A stretch of DNA of 64,000 nucleotides from Ruminococcaceae bacterium UBA1425 (GTDB lineage Bacteria > Bacillota > Clostridia > Oscillospirales > Acutalibacteraceae). The DNA is taken from NCBI GenBank assembly GCA_002329365.1, contig DCUB01000039.1:27659-91658 (forward strand). Reading direction: 5' to 3'. The notes under the pieces are model-generated. The model ran no database searches. It was not told the origin of the DNA and was given only the letters and a program-made list of their open reading frames with translations. This document shows positions 23,033 through 32,198 of this stretch, piece by piece. Position numbers and translations under genes: made by a program. Positions within the stretch are counted from its first letter, which is position 1; each line of letters opens with the position of its first letter.

Positions 23033-25384
23033 TTAAGACGCGTTGTAAGTCATTGTAAAGCAGTGCGAGCGAAGCGTGGAGTAGCCTATCATCCTGCGGA
23101 AGGTGTTGCCCCTGATTTCCTTGTCGCCCACACGGATTTTCGTGATGTATCCTACGCTGCCGTTGTAGGCGCCGTCGTGGCTTATTATCTTTAACCACGT
23201 TGAGGGGTCGCCGGAAAGATTAATCCTTAAGCTGCTGTCGGTAAGGCTGCTGTTATAGTCACTGACGTATTCCTTCAGCTTGTCGCTTGTGACGGTTATC
23301 GACTTGATGCAAACCTCCTCGGGGCTTGAAACGCCGCCCGCAAGGTAGGGGTATGACTTTCCGCCCCATGTGCCCGTTGCAGAGGAGCTTTTGCCCGCGC
23401 AGCTTGACGAGAACGGGGTGAAAGCGGCGTTGCCGTTGTAGTCGAGGTACTGACCGTACACATCGTCGACCGCGTCGTAAATCAACGAAGATGGTTCGGA
23501 GGTTTTGTAGGCAATGTCGCCCGTGGAGAAACTGCTGTCGCCGTTATCAATATGATATTTCAGATAGGTGTATATTGCCACAATCTGCGCCTTGCAGCCC
23601 TCGACGGTGGCTTCCTTGCAGCTGCCGCCGATTTCGGCGTTCGTCGCCCTTGCAAGGAAGGTTCTTGTCGGTATATATGAACCGTTGAAGTTGATGAAAA
23701 ACGGCAACAGCGGGTCCGTTCTTAATGTTGTGCCGGGATAGTAATGGTATAGAATCTTATCGTAGCTCCAGTTATAGCTGCCGGAGGAATCGCCGTAAGT
23801 CAACGCGCCTGTCTGGCTCATTCCGACGCCGTGACCGTAGCCGTAGGCGGTGAAGGTGAAAAAGCCCTTGCTTTCGCCGTTATCCGTTTCGGATTCGGCT
23901 GCCTTTGAGGTGGTTGTCGTCGCCTTTGTTGTTGTCGCAGCCGCCTTCTTAGTTGTAGTTTCTGTTTCTTTTTCGGTTTCAGCCTCGGTTGTCGTTGCTT
24001 TTTTTGTTGTGGTAGTTGTTGTGGTGGTTGTTGTGGTTGTTGTCAGCTCGGTTGTCGTTTCTGTCTTTTTCGTCGTTTCCGCCGCCGTCGAAGCTGTTTC
24101 CTCGGCAACTGCAATAACGGTGACTTCTGGTGTTATAGCCTCGGTTTCTGTTTCGGACAAATCTCCCGACGACTCGTTTAAGCCGGATATAAGCCCTGAT
24201 TCAGACTCGTCGGCGAATACCGATTCGGAAACTGTTTCAATTACCGACTTGCTGTCGTCAAAGAACAGCGCGCGCACATCCTTAAAGAAGAAACCGATAA
24301 GCAGGCACATAATAAGAGCTATGGCAACGCCTACCAGCACCTTTATGGCCGTGCTTTTTTTCTGGGGCGGCGCCTGCTCGTCCTCGGCGTCCTCAATGCC
24401 GGGTATATCGGTAATCTGAGCGTCTGCCGGCGGCTCTCCGTCGGTTTTTACAAATTCCTTAAGCATTGAGAACAGCACGGCCGTAGCCGCCTCGACAAGC
24501 TCGTTTGCCGTTTCGCCCTCTTTGCTCATCACCTTTTTCACATGTGCGTGTTCCCTGTCGGAAACCGCCGCGTAGACAAAAAGCTTTCCGGCGGAGCCGT
24601 TTGAGGAATAGACGTTTGAGATAATTGCGCCTATGCTCGTTCCGCCGTCGGCGCGCGCCTTGTCCGCGAGCCGGGCGACGTAGTCCTTCAGCGTTTCGCT
24701 GCTGTTTTTGGCATCGTCGCATTCGACGAATTTGTATATTTGCGTAAGCCGCTCGTCCTCAGCTATGCGCCGGCGCGCGAAAATGCTCGTCTGGGTGGAG
24801 ACGACGGATACTGTAAGCTCCTTTTTTGAAAGCAGGTCGCAGGCGGACTTAAAACTGTCTTTTTTCTTTTTCTCGCGCGGATTTTCCGCCGCGGTATTTA
24901 AAAGACGGGGAATTATTCCGCTGTCGAGCATATCGTCGGCAAGAGCTTCGTCAAGCGGCATAAAAATCAGCGTCTGATTTCCTCCGACGGAGGCAAAGCC
25001 GGAATACAGCCCGTCCGCCGTGAGGAAAACGGCGGAGTTTTTCGGCATAAGAGCCTGCGCCTTTCGCTCCGGCTCCGAAAGCTGCCTGCCCGACGACGTT
25101 ATTTCGGAAATGACAGCCTCGTTCAGCTCGCCGGTAAGCCCCAGCGCTTTTAGAAGCGTCCATTTCTGCTCAAGAAAGACGTCCGTCCCCGCGGCGGCGA
25201 TAATGACGTCGCTGCGCGTAAAGGCTTCCGCCATCTCACCGAAAAACGCCTTCGGCGACTCGAATATCTTAAGACCGCCGACGTCGCAGCCTACGGACTC
25301 GGATATCCGCGAGCATATCATCTGCTGGACGGATTTAACCGCGCCGTGCTCTGCCTTTGTTATCGACAGCAATTCGATTTTCAC
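23033..25384 (-). CDS. Transmembrane protein: CinA-like cytoplasmic region fused to rearranged SpoIID/LytB domain
   Basis: 783 residues. About 1-330 is cytoplasmic and aligns by eye with CinA: IELLS at the start, TRSDVIIAAAGTDVF against CinA's SRSDMVIATGGLGPT, and TLIFMPLDEALADDM against VIILPGPPREMTAMF. A second part is equivalent to the CinA C-terminal domain, but its ESCTAG motif is replaced by VSTQTS, so activity is doubtful. One membrane helix (VLVGVAIALIMCLLIGFFF) and a Thr-rich linker with an unbroken run of 14 Thr follow. The outer domain is SpoIID-like (peptidoglycan stem-peptide removing lytic enzyme): GYGHGVGMSQTGA, ILYHYYPGT, then EATVEGCKAQIVAIYTYLKY and SSSCAGKSSSATGTW. The GHGVGMSQ motif normally comes last, so the order looks permuted. 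GTG start with GGGAGG upstream. Confidence 0.82.
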   Translation of the reverse strand: MKIELLSITKAEHGAVKSVQQMICSRISESVGCDVGGLKIFESPKAFFGEMAEAFTRSDVIIAAAGTDVFLEQKWTLLKALGLTGELNEAVISEITSSGRQLSEPERKAQALMPKNSAVFLTADGLYSGFASVGGNQTLIFMPLDEALADDMLDSGIIPRLLNTAAENPREKKKKDSFKSACDLLSKKELTVSVVSTQTSIFARRRIAEDERLTQIYKFVECDDAKNSSETLKDYVARLADKARADGGTSIGAIISNVYSSNGSAGKLFVYAAVSDREHAHVKKVMSKEGETANELVEAATAVLFSMLKEFVKTDGEPPADAQITDIPGIEDAEDEQAPPQKKSTAIKVLVGVAIALIMCLLIGFFFKDVRALFFDDSKSVIETVSESVFADESESGLISGLNESSGDLSETETEAITPEVTVIAVAEETASTAAETTKKTETTTELTTTTTTTTTTTTTKKATTTEAETEKETETTTKKAAATTTKATTTTSKAAESETDNGESKGFFTFTAYGYGHGVGMSQTGALTYGDSSGSYNWSYDKILYHYYPGTTLRTDPLLPFFINFNGSYIPTRTFLARATNAEIGGSCKEATVEGCKAQIVAIYTYLKYHIDNGDSSFSTGDIAYKTSEPSSLIYDAVDDVYGQYLDYNGNAAFTPFSSSCAGKSSSATGTWGGKSYPYLAGGVSSPEEVCIKSITVTSDKLKEYVSDYNSSLTDSSLRINLSGDPSTWLKIISHDGAYNGSVGYITKIRVGDKEIRGNTFRRMIGYSTLRSHCFTMTYNAS

Positions 25385-25435
25385 TGATATGTAACCTCCC
25401 GTTCACCCGCACAATTTTTTCGCCTCTCTGCGGTG

Positions 25436-27130
25436 TTAAGCGTTGGGCATCCACTTTATCGCGCCGGCAAAGGGGTTTTTAATCCCCCTTTTCCTGTAAT
25501 ACTCATCCGGATAACGCGGATTGGGGTTTTTGAATGCCTTTGAGGTGTCGACATTCGTGCTTTCGCCGTCGCGTACAAGCCTGCCTATTACGACAAGCTT
25601 AGCGTCGGGGAAATCATAGGCGCAGGTTGACAGTGTTACTATCTTGTCGGTATTTTTGATGTCTACGCCGGTGCTGTAAAGCTTGCGCTGGTCGACCTGC
25701 CCGATGTATTCGCCGAATTCGGCGTCGGATATCAGCTCTGTGAATATGTAGTTGAATATCCAGCCCGTCGAATCAACCTTGCCGCTTGAAATATATACGG
25801 CGTAAATTTTGAAGACGTACTCGTCATAAAGAGTTTCAAGCTTTATTAAAGGAGCCGCCTTAAAGCCGTCGATTGTTCTGTACTTCTCAAGCTCGCCGAA
25901 AATCAGGTCGTCGTACTCCATGTTGTGACCGTATATGATGGTGTTTCTGTCAAGCCCGCCCAAGCTGTTCCTGTAATCGACGAACGGGCAGCCGTATTTT
26001 GTCCACTCCTTATAGAAGTTTCTCTTTAAATAGTATTCGTTGTTTGTACCCTTGACGACGGGCATTGAAATGTTTGTTCCGTCAATCTCAAGGTACCCGT
26101 AAAAGCTGTTGTTTATAGCGTAAAAATCGGCAAGATTAACGCGCATGTCGGAGGGGAATTTTACCCCCGAATACTTTTTCGACACTTCGTCCCAGGAGGT
26201 TGCCGCTTCGTTTCGCAGGTCTGAAAGCTCGCCTGCCTTTGCCTCGGCTATATAGGGCTGAAGAAGATACGTGTTGCCGAGTATGCCTATGCAGATAACC
26301 ATTGTGACGACGGAAACAAGGAACATGCACTTGCGGAATATTTCAAGGGGACCGTCCTGCCTGTCGGGAAGAAGACCCGCGAAAAAGCCTTTTTTCTTCT
26401 TTTTCTTTCTATTGTTATCGGCGGCGGGCTTGGAAGGACTTGCAGCCGCTGCCTTTTTCGCGGCGGGCTTCTTCGCCTGCGCCGCTATATTGTCGGGCGT
26501 GACGCTTTGCGTAAAGTCGGGCTTTTCGTCGAGAGCGTCGAGCGAAACGTTGAAGCCGCCGTAGCCGCCCTCGGCATCCATTGCCGCCTTGACTGCTTCG
26601 GAAAAGCTTGCCGCCTTCGCTTTTTGTACGCCGTCGCCGTTAAACTCAACGCGCTTTTCCGGCTCGGTCCGCGCGGGACCGCTTTTTTGAGACGCGCCGT
26701 CCTTAGGGCTTTCGCCGGAATCGTCGACTGTTTCGGGAACATACAGACGGCACTCGTTTTTAATGGCGTCAAGCTCGCTTGAAATGTCGCTCTGCGCCTC
26801 TTTGTAAAGCTGACTTAAAAACTCGTCGCCTGAAACCTGCGGTGTCTGTGTTTTGACGCTTTGCGATTCGTCGTCCTTTGCGGGGACTTCCGGATCTTTT
26901 TCGGCTTCGGGCGCGGTGCCGGACGCCGTATCCGTTTCGGCGGTCTTTGCGTCTTCGTCGAGCGGCTCTATAACCTTTTCGTTGTCGGACTTGAGGTCGA
27001 CGCTGCCCGGCGTTTTGCTGTCGGCCGATTTAAGAAACTCGGCGAAGCTTGAAACGCTGAAAAAATCATCCTCATTCGCAGGCGCAGTCTTATTTTTTTC
27101 GTTGTTGTCCTTCTTCTTGTAAGTAGCCAA
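25436..27130 (-). CDS. Class B sortase with long disordered N-terminal region
   Basis: 564 residues. About 1-265 is low-complexity and charged (Asp, Glu, Lys, Ala), cytoplasmic and without known domains, ending in a Lys-rich stretch. A membrane helix follows (CMFLVSVVTMVICIGILGNT). The extracellular catalytic domain has the sortase triad: His in NTIIYGHNMEYDD, Cys in IVTLSTCAYDF and Arg in VVIGRLVRDGE. Class B sortases attach proteins to the wall or build pili. TTG start at 27130 with GGGAGG upstream. It lies 18 bases after a second sortase gene, and no obvious NPQTN-type substrate is encoded nearby. Confidence 0.9.
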   Translation of the reverse strand: MATYKKKDNNEKNKTAPANEDDFFSVSSFAEFLKSADSKTPGSVDLKSDNEKVIEPLDEDAKTAETDTASGTAPEAEKDPEVPAKDDESQSVKTQTPQVSGDEFLSQLYKEAQSDISSELDAIKNECRLYVPETVDDSGESPKDGASQKSGPARTEPEKRVEFNGDGVQKAKAASFSEAVKAAMDAEGGYGGFNVSLDALDEKPDFTQSVTPDNIAAQAKKPAAKKAAAASPSKPAADNNRKKKKKKGFFAGLLPDRQDGPLEIFRKCMFLVSVVTMVICIGILGNTYLLQPYIAEAKAGELSDLRNEAATSWDEVSKKYSGVKFPSDMRVNLADFYAINNSFYGYLEIDGTNISMPVVKGTNNEYYLKRNFYKEWTKYGCPFVDYRNSLGGLDRNTIIYGHNMEYDDLIFGELEKYRTIDGFKAAPLIKLETLYDEYVFKIYAVYISSGKVDSTGWIFNYIFTELISDAEFGEYIGQVDQRKLYSTGVDIKNTDKIVTLSTCAYDFPDAKLVVIGRLVRDGESTNVDTSKAFKNPNPRYPDEYYRKRGIKNPFAGAIKWMPNA

Positions 27131-27148
27131 CGTTATTTCCTCCCGGTG

Positions 27149-28180
27149 TTATTTTGCGGACGGCGTCCACTTTGCGCTGTTTTTATACGGGTTTGTTTTT
27201 CCTTTAAGCTCGTACCATCTGTACGGACGGCGGTAATCGGGGTTGTCCTTGACAAGCGACTCGTCAATTTCTCCGCTCTCGCCGTTGCGCATAAGCCTTG
27301 CAACGACTACAAGCCTTGACGTGATTTCCGTGCTGCCCACATCAAAGTTGTAAGAGCAGGTCGAAAGCGTCAGAATTTTGTCGTCGGGCTTGACGTCTAT
27401 GCCCGTTTTATATAATACGCGCTCGTCTACCTGCTTTAAGTATCCCTCAAAGCTTGAGTCGCTCATGTCGGGATAAATGTAATTGAAAACGTAGCCGTTA
27501 TCGTCGGAGGCGTTTATACTCGTAACAAACACGGCGAAAACCTTCCACCTGTATTTGTTGTAAAGCGTGCTGTACTCGATAATCGGGTGCTTCTTGAAAA
27601 ATTCCATGTCCTCGTATTTTACAAGGTCATAGAAGACCTGTTCCTTGCTGCTTGTTGTGTGGCCGTAGATTATCGTATTTTTCGAAAGGTTGTATTTTTT
27701 GCACCTGTAATCAAGAAAAAGGTTTCCGTAGCGCGTATAATTGCCGTAAAAATCGTTTTTCAGATAGTAATAATCGGCTTTTTTACCGTCGTCATCCTCG
27801 TTCTGAACGACTACGGTGTCTATCGACGTTCCGGGAATCGTGAGCCAGCCTATGGTGTCGCTGTTAAAGGCGTAAAGCGGCCTGAACTCGGGACGCATGT
27901 CCTTAAGATATGTAACCTCGCCCGTATTGACGCTTAATTCGCCGAGAATGTCGGGGGGGTTCAAAGGGGACGGCTGGTCGATTTCCGTTACGTCTAAGAC
28001 GGGACCGGTGTTGTCGGACTTGTTAAGCAGATTTCTTGCGGAAAGCACGGAAAAGACAATGAACAAAGCAAAAAACACCGCGGACAAAGCCATAAAAGGA
28101 ACGGGAGATTTTTTCTTCCTTTTTTTCTTCTTTCCCGCAGCATTTTTTATGACACGGGTATTTTCGGGAACAGCAGCCAT
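27149..28180 (-). CDS. Class B sortase
   Basis: 343 residues: a short Lys-rich cytoplasmic start (GKKKKRKKKS), a membrane helix (PFMALSAVFFALFIVFSVLS), and the sortase B domain with FLDYRCKKYNLSKNTIIYGH, catalytic Cys in ILTLSTCSYNF and Arg in LVVVARLMRNGE. It is clearly a paralogue of the adjacent sortase but lacks that protein's long cytoplasmic extension. Good AAAGGA before ATG 28180. The two sortases and the SpoIID-like protein form one minus-strand unit downstream of cinA, suggesting a shared wall-anchoring or remodelling role. Confidence 0.92.
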   Translation of the reverse strand: MAAVPENTRVIKNAAGKKKKRKKKSPVPFMALSAVFFALFIVFSVLSARNLLNKSDNTGPVLDVTEIDQPSPLNPPDILGELSVNTGEVTYLKDMRPEFRPLYAFNSDTIGWLTIPGTSIDTVVVQNEDDDGKKADYYYLKNDFYGNYTRYGNLFLDYRCKKYNLSKNTIIYGHTTSSKEQVFYDLVKYEDMEFFKKHPIIEYSTLYNKYRWKVFAVFVTSINASDDNGYVFNYIYPDMSDSSFEGYLKQVDERVLYKTGIDVKPDDKILTLSTCSYNFDVGSTEITSRLVVVARLMRNGESGEIDESLVKDNPDYRRPYRWYELKGKTNPYKNSAKWTPSAK

Positions 28181-28205
28181 TGTAGACTTTCCTTTCTGTG
28201 TGTCG

Positions 28206-29450
28206 TCAATAATTTCTTATTATAAACCGCCTCAAAACATCGAGCGCCTTTGAAGCCGTGCAGTATCTGTTGTACTCGCGGTTGTTTCCGCGCCCTGTCT
28301 CAAACCTTTCGGCAAAAAGCCCGCCGTTTCCGCAGACGCCGATATATGAAAGCCCGTCCGGCTTTTCGCCTTCTCCTCCCGGTCCGGCAATTCCGGTTAC
28401 GGAAAGCCCGATATCGGCGCCGCTTAACTCTTTTATCCCGCGCGCCATTTCGACGGCCGTCTGCTCGCTGACCGCGCCGAAATTTTTTATCGTTTCGGGG
28501 CTTACGTTTAACAGCTTTGTTTTCATTTCGTTTGAATATGTGACGGCGCCGCAGTCAAACACGCGGGATGAGCCGGGTATCTCGGTTATCCGCTTTGCGA
28601 TGTATCCCGCCGTGCAGGACTCCGCCAAAGCTAATTTAAGCCCTTTTTCGCGCAGAAGCCCCACAACTGTTTCCTGCAGGCTGCAGGAATCAACGGCGTA
28701 AACATATTCCGATAGCCTTGTTTTAATGTCGTCGATAACGGGCGACATGAGAGCCTCTGCTTTTTCGGCGTTTTCCGCCCTTGCCGTTACCCTCAGAAGT
28801 GCCTCACCGTCCTTCGCGTAGGGCGCCACTGTGGGATTGCCGTTTTCAAGATAATCGGAAACTTTTAAAGCCATCGCGCTTTCGCCTATGCCGTACGTGC
28901 GTATTGTGTGTGAAACTATCACGCCGCCGGAGTATTTTGATATAAGAAACGGCTTAACGCTCTGCTCGAACATCGCCGTCATCTCGCGGGGGGGACCGGG
29001 CAGGATTATGACGCACTTTCCGTCTTTTTCGAGGGCCGCGCCGGGAGCGGTGCCGCAGGAGTTTTTAAAAACGGTGCCGCCTTCGGGAACGTCTGCCTGC
29101 TTCGCGTTCGCGGCGGGCATTACATGACCGCGGCGCCTGAAATATGCTTCGATTTCGGCAAGAATACCCTCGTCGCGGACGAGCCGGAAGCCGAGAACCT
29201 CGCAGGCTACCTCCTTCGTGATGTCGTCGGAGGTGGGGCCGAGACCGCCCGTTGCTATAACCATATCGCTGCGCGAAAGCGAGGACCTGATTTCCGCCGA
29301 CAGTCTTTCGGCGTTATCGCCCACCGTGCTTTGATGAAGCACGGTGATACCGAGCGCCGCCATTTCGCGGGAGAGGTACTGGACGTTTGTATTAAGTATG
29401 TCGCCGAGCAGAAGCTCGGTTCCGACTGAAAGCAGCTCGCATGTAACCAT
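28206..29450 (-). CDS. cinA: CinA family nicotinamide-nucleotide amidase / competence-damage protein
   Basis: 414 residues, full-length CinA. The N-terminal MoCF-like domain has ELLSVGTELLLGDILNTN, ATGGLGPTSDDITKE and IILPGPPREM. The C-terminal NMN-deamidase-type domain has LALAESCTAGYIAKRITE and DIGLSVTGIAGPGG. The family recycles pyridine nucleotides. ATG at 29450 is 6 bases after the thiI stop, with AAGGGA upstream. A diverged second CinA-like region is part of the membrane protein at 23033-25384. Confidence 0.96.
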   Translation of the reverse strand: MVTCELLSVGTELLLGDILNTNVQYLSREMAALGITVLHQSTVGDNAERLSAEIRSSLSRSDMVIATGGLGPTSDDITKEVACEVLGFRLVRDEGILAEIEAYFRRRGHVMPAANAKQADVPEGGTVFKNSCGTAPGAALEKDGKCVIILPGPPREMTAMFEQSVKPFLISKYSGGVIVSHTIRTYGIGESAMALKVSDYLENGNPTVAPYAKDGEALLRVTARAENAEKAEALMSPVIDDIKTRLSEYVYAVDSCSLQETVVGLLREKGLKLALAESCTAGYIAKRITEIPGSSRVFDCGAVTYSNEMKTKLLNVSPETIKNFGAVSEQTAVEMARGIKELSGADIGLSVTGIAGPGGEGEKPDGLSYIGVCGNGGLFAERFETGRGNNREYNRYCTASKALDVLRRFIIRNY

Positions 29451-29456
29451 TTACGT

Positions 29457-30647
29457 TTACTTCCCTTTACCGTCAATCAGGTATTCCCTTGCTCCCGCCA
29501 CGGCGTCATTAATAAGCTTGTCCGACTGAAGCGCGCTTTCGGCCGCCTCGACGTATTTCAGCTTCGGCCTTGTGCGCGGATGCCTCGGGGTAAAAACGGT
29601 GCAGCAGTCCTCATAGGGAAGAACGGAAATGTCGAACGTGCCGATACGCCGGGCAACGGCGACGACCTCGTCCTTGTCCATGCCTATGAGCGGCCTGAAA
29701 ACGGGCATTGAAACGGCGGCGTCGGTGCAGCTTAAAGCATAAAGCGTCTGGCTTGCAACCTGACCGACGCTCTCGCCTGTGATAAGCGCGCCGCAATCGC
29801 TTTTTTCAGCTATTGACCCGGATATTTTCATCATGAAACGGCGCATTATTATTGTGAAAAGCTCCTCGCGGCAGTTGTCCTTTATCTGCTCCTGTATTTC
29901 GGTGAACGGCACTACGAAAAGCCTTATCGGGCCGCTGTATTGCGATATCTTTTCAAGCAGGCTGTGAACCTTCATCTCTGCACGTTCGCTTGTGTAGGGC
30001 GGGGAGGCGAAATGTACAGCCGTAAGCTGAAGACCTCTTTTTGCCATCATCCACGCCGCGACGGGGCTGTCGATTCCGCCCGATATAAGTACCGCCGCCT
30101 TGCCGGAGGAGCCCGTAGGCATGCCGCCCGCTCCCTTAATCTGCGTGCCGTGAACAAAAGCTGAGTTGTCTCTAATTTCGACGTTTACGGTGACGTCGGG
30201 GTTGTGCACGTCGACAGTGAGGTGCGGAAAATCACAGAGCAGACGCTCGCCGAGCCTTGTGCATATTTCGGGCGAGGCGAGGGGAAAGCTTTTGTCCGCC
30301 CTCTTAGCGGCGACCTTGAAGGTTCGCGCGTATGACAGCTCGTCCGAAAGATATCGCCCCGTTTCCGACAGTATGGCGTCAAAATCCTTGGGTAGGGAAA
30401 GCGCTCTTGAAAGCCCGGCAAAGCCGAAAATCTTTTTGCATATCGAAACGGCTTCGTCAAGGTCGATACCGTCGTCGAGCGGTTCGGCGACTATCGTAGA
30501 CTGCGCCGTCGTGAACCGCCAGCCCCCCGTAGGCGAGAGGCGGCGGCGCATTGTTTTGACAAGCATATCCTCGAATGTACGGCGGTTTAGCCCCTTTAAG
30601 ACTATTTCGCCGTTTTTTAACAATATAACTTCGTTCATTTGCAACAT
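29457..30647 (-). CDS. thiI: tRNA 4-thiouridine synthase ThiI
   Basis: 396 residues: an N-terminal ferredoxin-like/THUMP region (EIVLKGLNRRTFEDML, then VDVHNPDVTVNVEIR) and the PP-loop ATP-binding motif LISGGIDSPVAAWMMAKRG. GALITGESVGQVASQTLYAL and YEDCCTVFTPRHP complete the family pattern. It lacks the C-terminal rhodanese domain of the E. coli enzyme, as is usual in Firmicutes. It lies 15 bases behind the cysteine desulfurase gene that probably supplies its sulfur. Two ATGs three codons apart (30647, 30638) are possible starts; neither has a strong ribosome binding site. Confidence 0.96.
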   Translation of the reverse strand: MLQMNEVILLKNGEIVLKGLNRRTFEDMLVKTMRRRLSPTGGWRFTTAQSTIVAEPLDDGIDLDEAVSICKKIFGFAGLSRALSLPKDFDAILSETGRYLSDELSYARTFKVAAKRADKSFPLASPEICTRLGERLLCDFPHLTVDVHNPDVTVNVEIRDNSAFVHGTQIKGAGGMPTGSSGKAAVLISGGIDSPVAAWMMAKRGLQLTAVHFASPPYTSERAEMKVHSLLEKISQYSGPIRLFVVPFTEIQEQIKDNCREELFTIIMRRFMMKISGSIAEKSDCGALITGESVGQVASQTLYALSCTDAAVSMPVFRPLIGMDKDEVVAVARRIGTFDISVLPYEDCCTVFTPRHPRTRPKLKYVEAAESALQSDKLINDAVAGAREYLIDGKGK

Positions 30648-30662
30648 TTAAGTTTTTCTTTT

Positions 30663-31814
30663 TTATTTTGTGCGTATGCTGTTTTTTCCGTCGCGTATGC
30701 CCGCGACGAGCATATCGATATCGCCGGTGCGAGTAAAGCGCGAAAAGCTTATGCGCAGTGCACAGGATATACGCTCGTCGCTTAAGCCCATGTTTTTCAG
30801 GACGCGGCTCTTTTTCCCCCTTGAACAGGCGGAGCCGGACGAAACGTAAACGCCCCTTGACGAAAGGTGGTTCATCATCGGCTCGGAGTTAATTCCCATT
30901 ACGGAGATGTTGACCACATACGGCAGCGCGTCTTCGGGGGAGTTGAGCAGAATACCGTCGATTGCGCTAAGCTTTTGAAGCAGATAACGGCGAAGCGAAT
31001 ATATACGCGAAAGCTCCTCCCTTGTGTCGGGCAGCTCGGCGACGGCAGCTCCGAAGCCGGCTATTGCGGGAACAGGCTCTGTGCCGGGGCGAAGCGTGTA
31101 CTCCTGAAGTCCTCCGAAGGTACGCGGAAGAATTTTTACCGCCGCATGCTCGTTGTTGAAGCCTCCGCGCACATACAGCGCGCCTACGCCCTTGGGACCG
31201 TGGATTTTATGGGAGCTTATGCTCATAAGGTCGACGCCCATTGATGCCGGCTTTATATCGAGCTTGCCGAACGCCTGAACGGCGTCGCAGTGAACTATGG
31301 CGTTTGAACGCGAAAGTCTGACTGCCTTTTTCGCGGCCTCGACGGGCTGGATGGTTCCGACCTCGTTGTTGACCGCCATGATGCTTACAAGCACCGTTTT
31401 TGAGTTGACGGCATTGAAAAGCTCCTGCTCGGAGATTCGCCCCTCTTTATCTGACTTGAGCCTTACAACCTCATAGCCGTGCTTTTCAAGAAATGCCGCC
31501 GATTCCTCGACGCTTGAATGCTCAATGGAGGTGATTACAATCCTGTTGCCGTAACGCTTCATAGCATCGGCAGTGCCGAGAATCGAAATATTGTTGCTCT
31601 CCGTGCCGCCGGACGTAAAGAATATCTCCTCGGGGTCGCAGGAAAGCTTCCGTGCGATTGCCGAACGGGCGCTGTCGAGTATTGCCTTTGCCTCGTTGCC
31701 CTTTCTGTGAAGAGAGGAAGGGTTGCCCCAGTTCCTGAGCAGAGCGTCGGAAATTGCGGACGCCGCCTCGGTGCAGACCTGGGTGGTTGAGCTGTTGTCA
31801 AGATAAGCCTCCAC
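30663..31814 (-). CDS. Cysteine desulfurase (NifS/IscS-like)
   Basis: 383 residues of the class V aminotransferase fold: AYLDNSSTTQV at the start, TSGGTESNNISI for PLP contacts, the PLP lysine in SSHKIHGPKGVGALY, and the catalytic cysteine in VYVSSGSACSRGKKS. It takes sulfur from L-cysteine as a persulfide. The position directly before thiI indicates a dedicated role in tRNA thiolation, like B. subtilis NifZ. GTG start at 31814 with GGAGGG 10 bases upstream. First gene of the iscS-thiI-cinA-sortase unit. Confidence 0.95.
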   Translation of the reverse strand: MEAYLDNSSTTQVCTEAASAISDALLRNWGNPSSLHRKGNEAKAILDSARSAIARKLSCDPEEIFFTSGGTESNNISILGTADAMKRYGNRIVITSIEHSSVEESAAFLEKHGYEVVRLKSDKEGRISEQELFNAVNSKTVLVSIMAVNNEVGTIQPVEAAKKAVRLSRSNAIVHCDAVQAFGKLDIKPASMGVDLMSISSHKIHGPKGVGALYVRGGFNNEHAAVKILPRTFGGLQEYTLRPGTEPVPAIAGFGAAVAELPDTREELSRIYSLRRYLLQKLSAIDGILLNSPEDALPYVVNISVMGINSEPMMNHLSSRGVYVSSGSACSRGKKSRVLKNMGLSDERISCALRISFSRFTRTGDIDMLVAGIRDGKNSIRTK

Positions 31815-32051
31815 CGCAGCACCCTCCCCAAGACATACTACTCAAGTTTATACATAAGTTATTATACATCATTTTCACCTCGTTTGTAAACGATAAATTT
31901 TATTTAGCGGGGTAATTTACAAATAATTCACACAATATTATGTGCTTTTGCCATAAATCCTGCCGGTTTATTAGCAGTCTGTTTTGGGCAAAACAAAAAA
32001 TCTGTACCGGTAACATTATATGCCATGTCCGGACTCTTTGCCCGTCCGTAT

Positions 32052-32095
32052 AAAAAAACAACAGGGGCTTTCTCATTTTTTTGAGACGCCCCTGT
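32052..32095 (-). terminator. Terminator downstream of the P-type ATPase gene
   Basis: Minus-strand stem acaggggc/gcccctgt (32095-32088 with 32068-32061), an inner tctca/tgaga stem and a T-rich loop, followed by a run of T (A run at 32052-32058). It lies about 105 bases past the ATPase stop. The rest of 31815-32198 shows no gene I can support. Confidence 0.8.
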
Positions 32096-32198
32096 TACCG
32101 TTTTAAACCGAATTACGTTGTTTTCTGAAGCCGTGGAGAATAACACCTGAAGAAAAGCATAAATGCGTTTTGCAGGTTTTCAGGCATTATCTGCCGGT

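Noticed and set aside
31928..32146. A 72-codon frame downstream of the ATPase gene
   Set aside because: It overlaps the terminator hairpin and has no recognisable motif.
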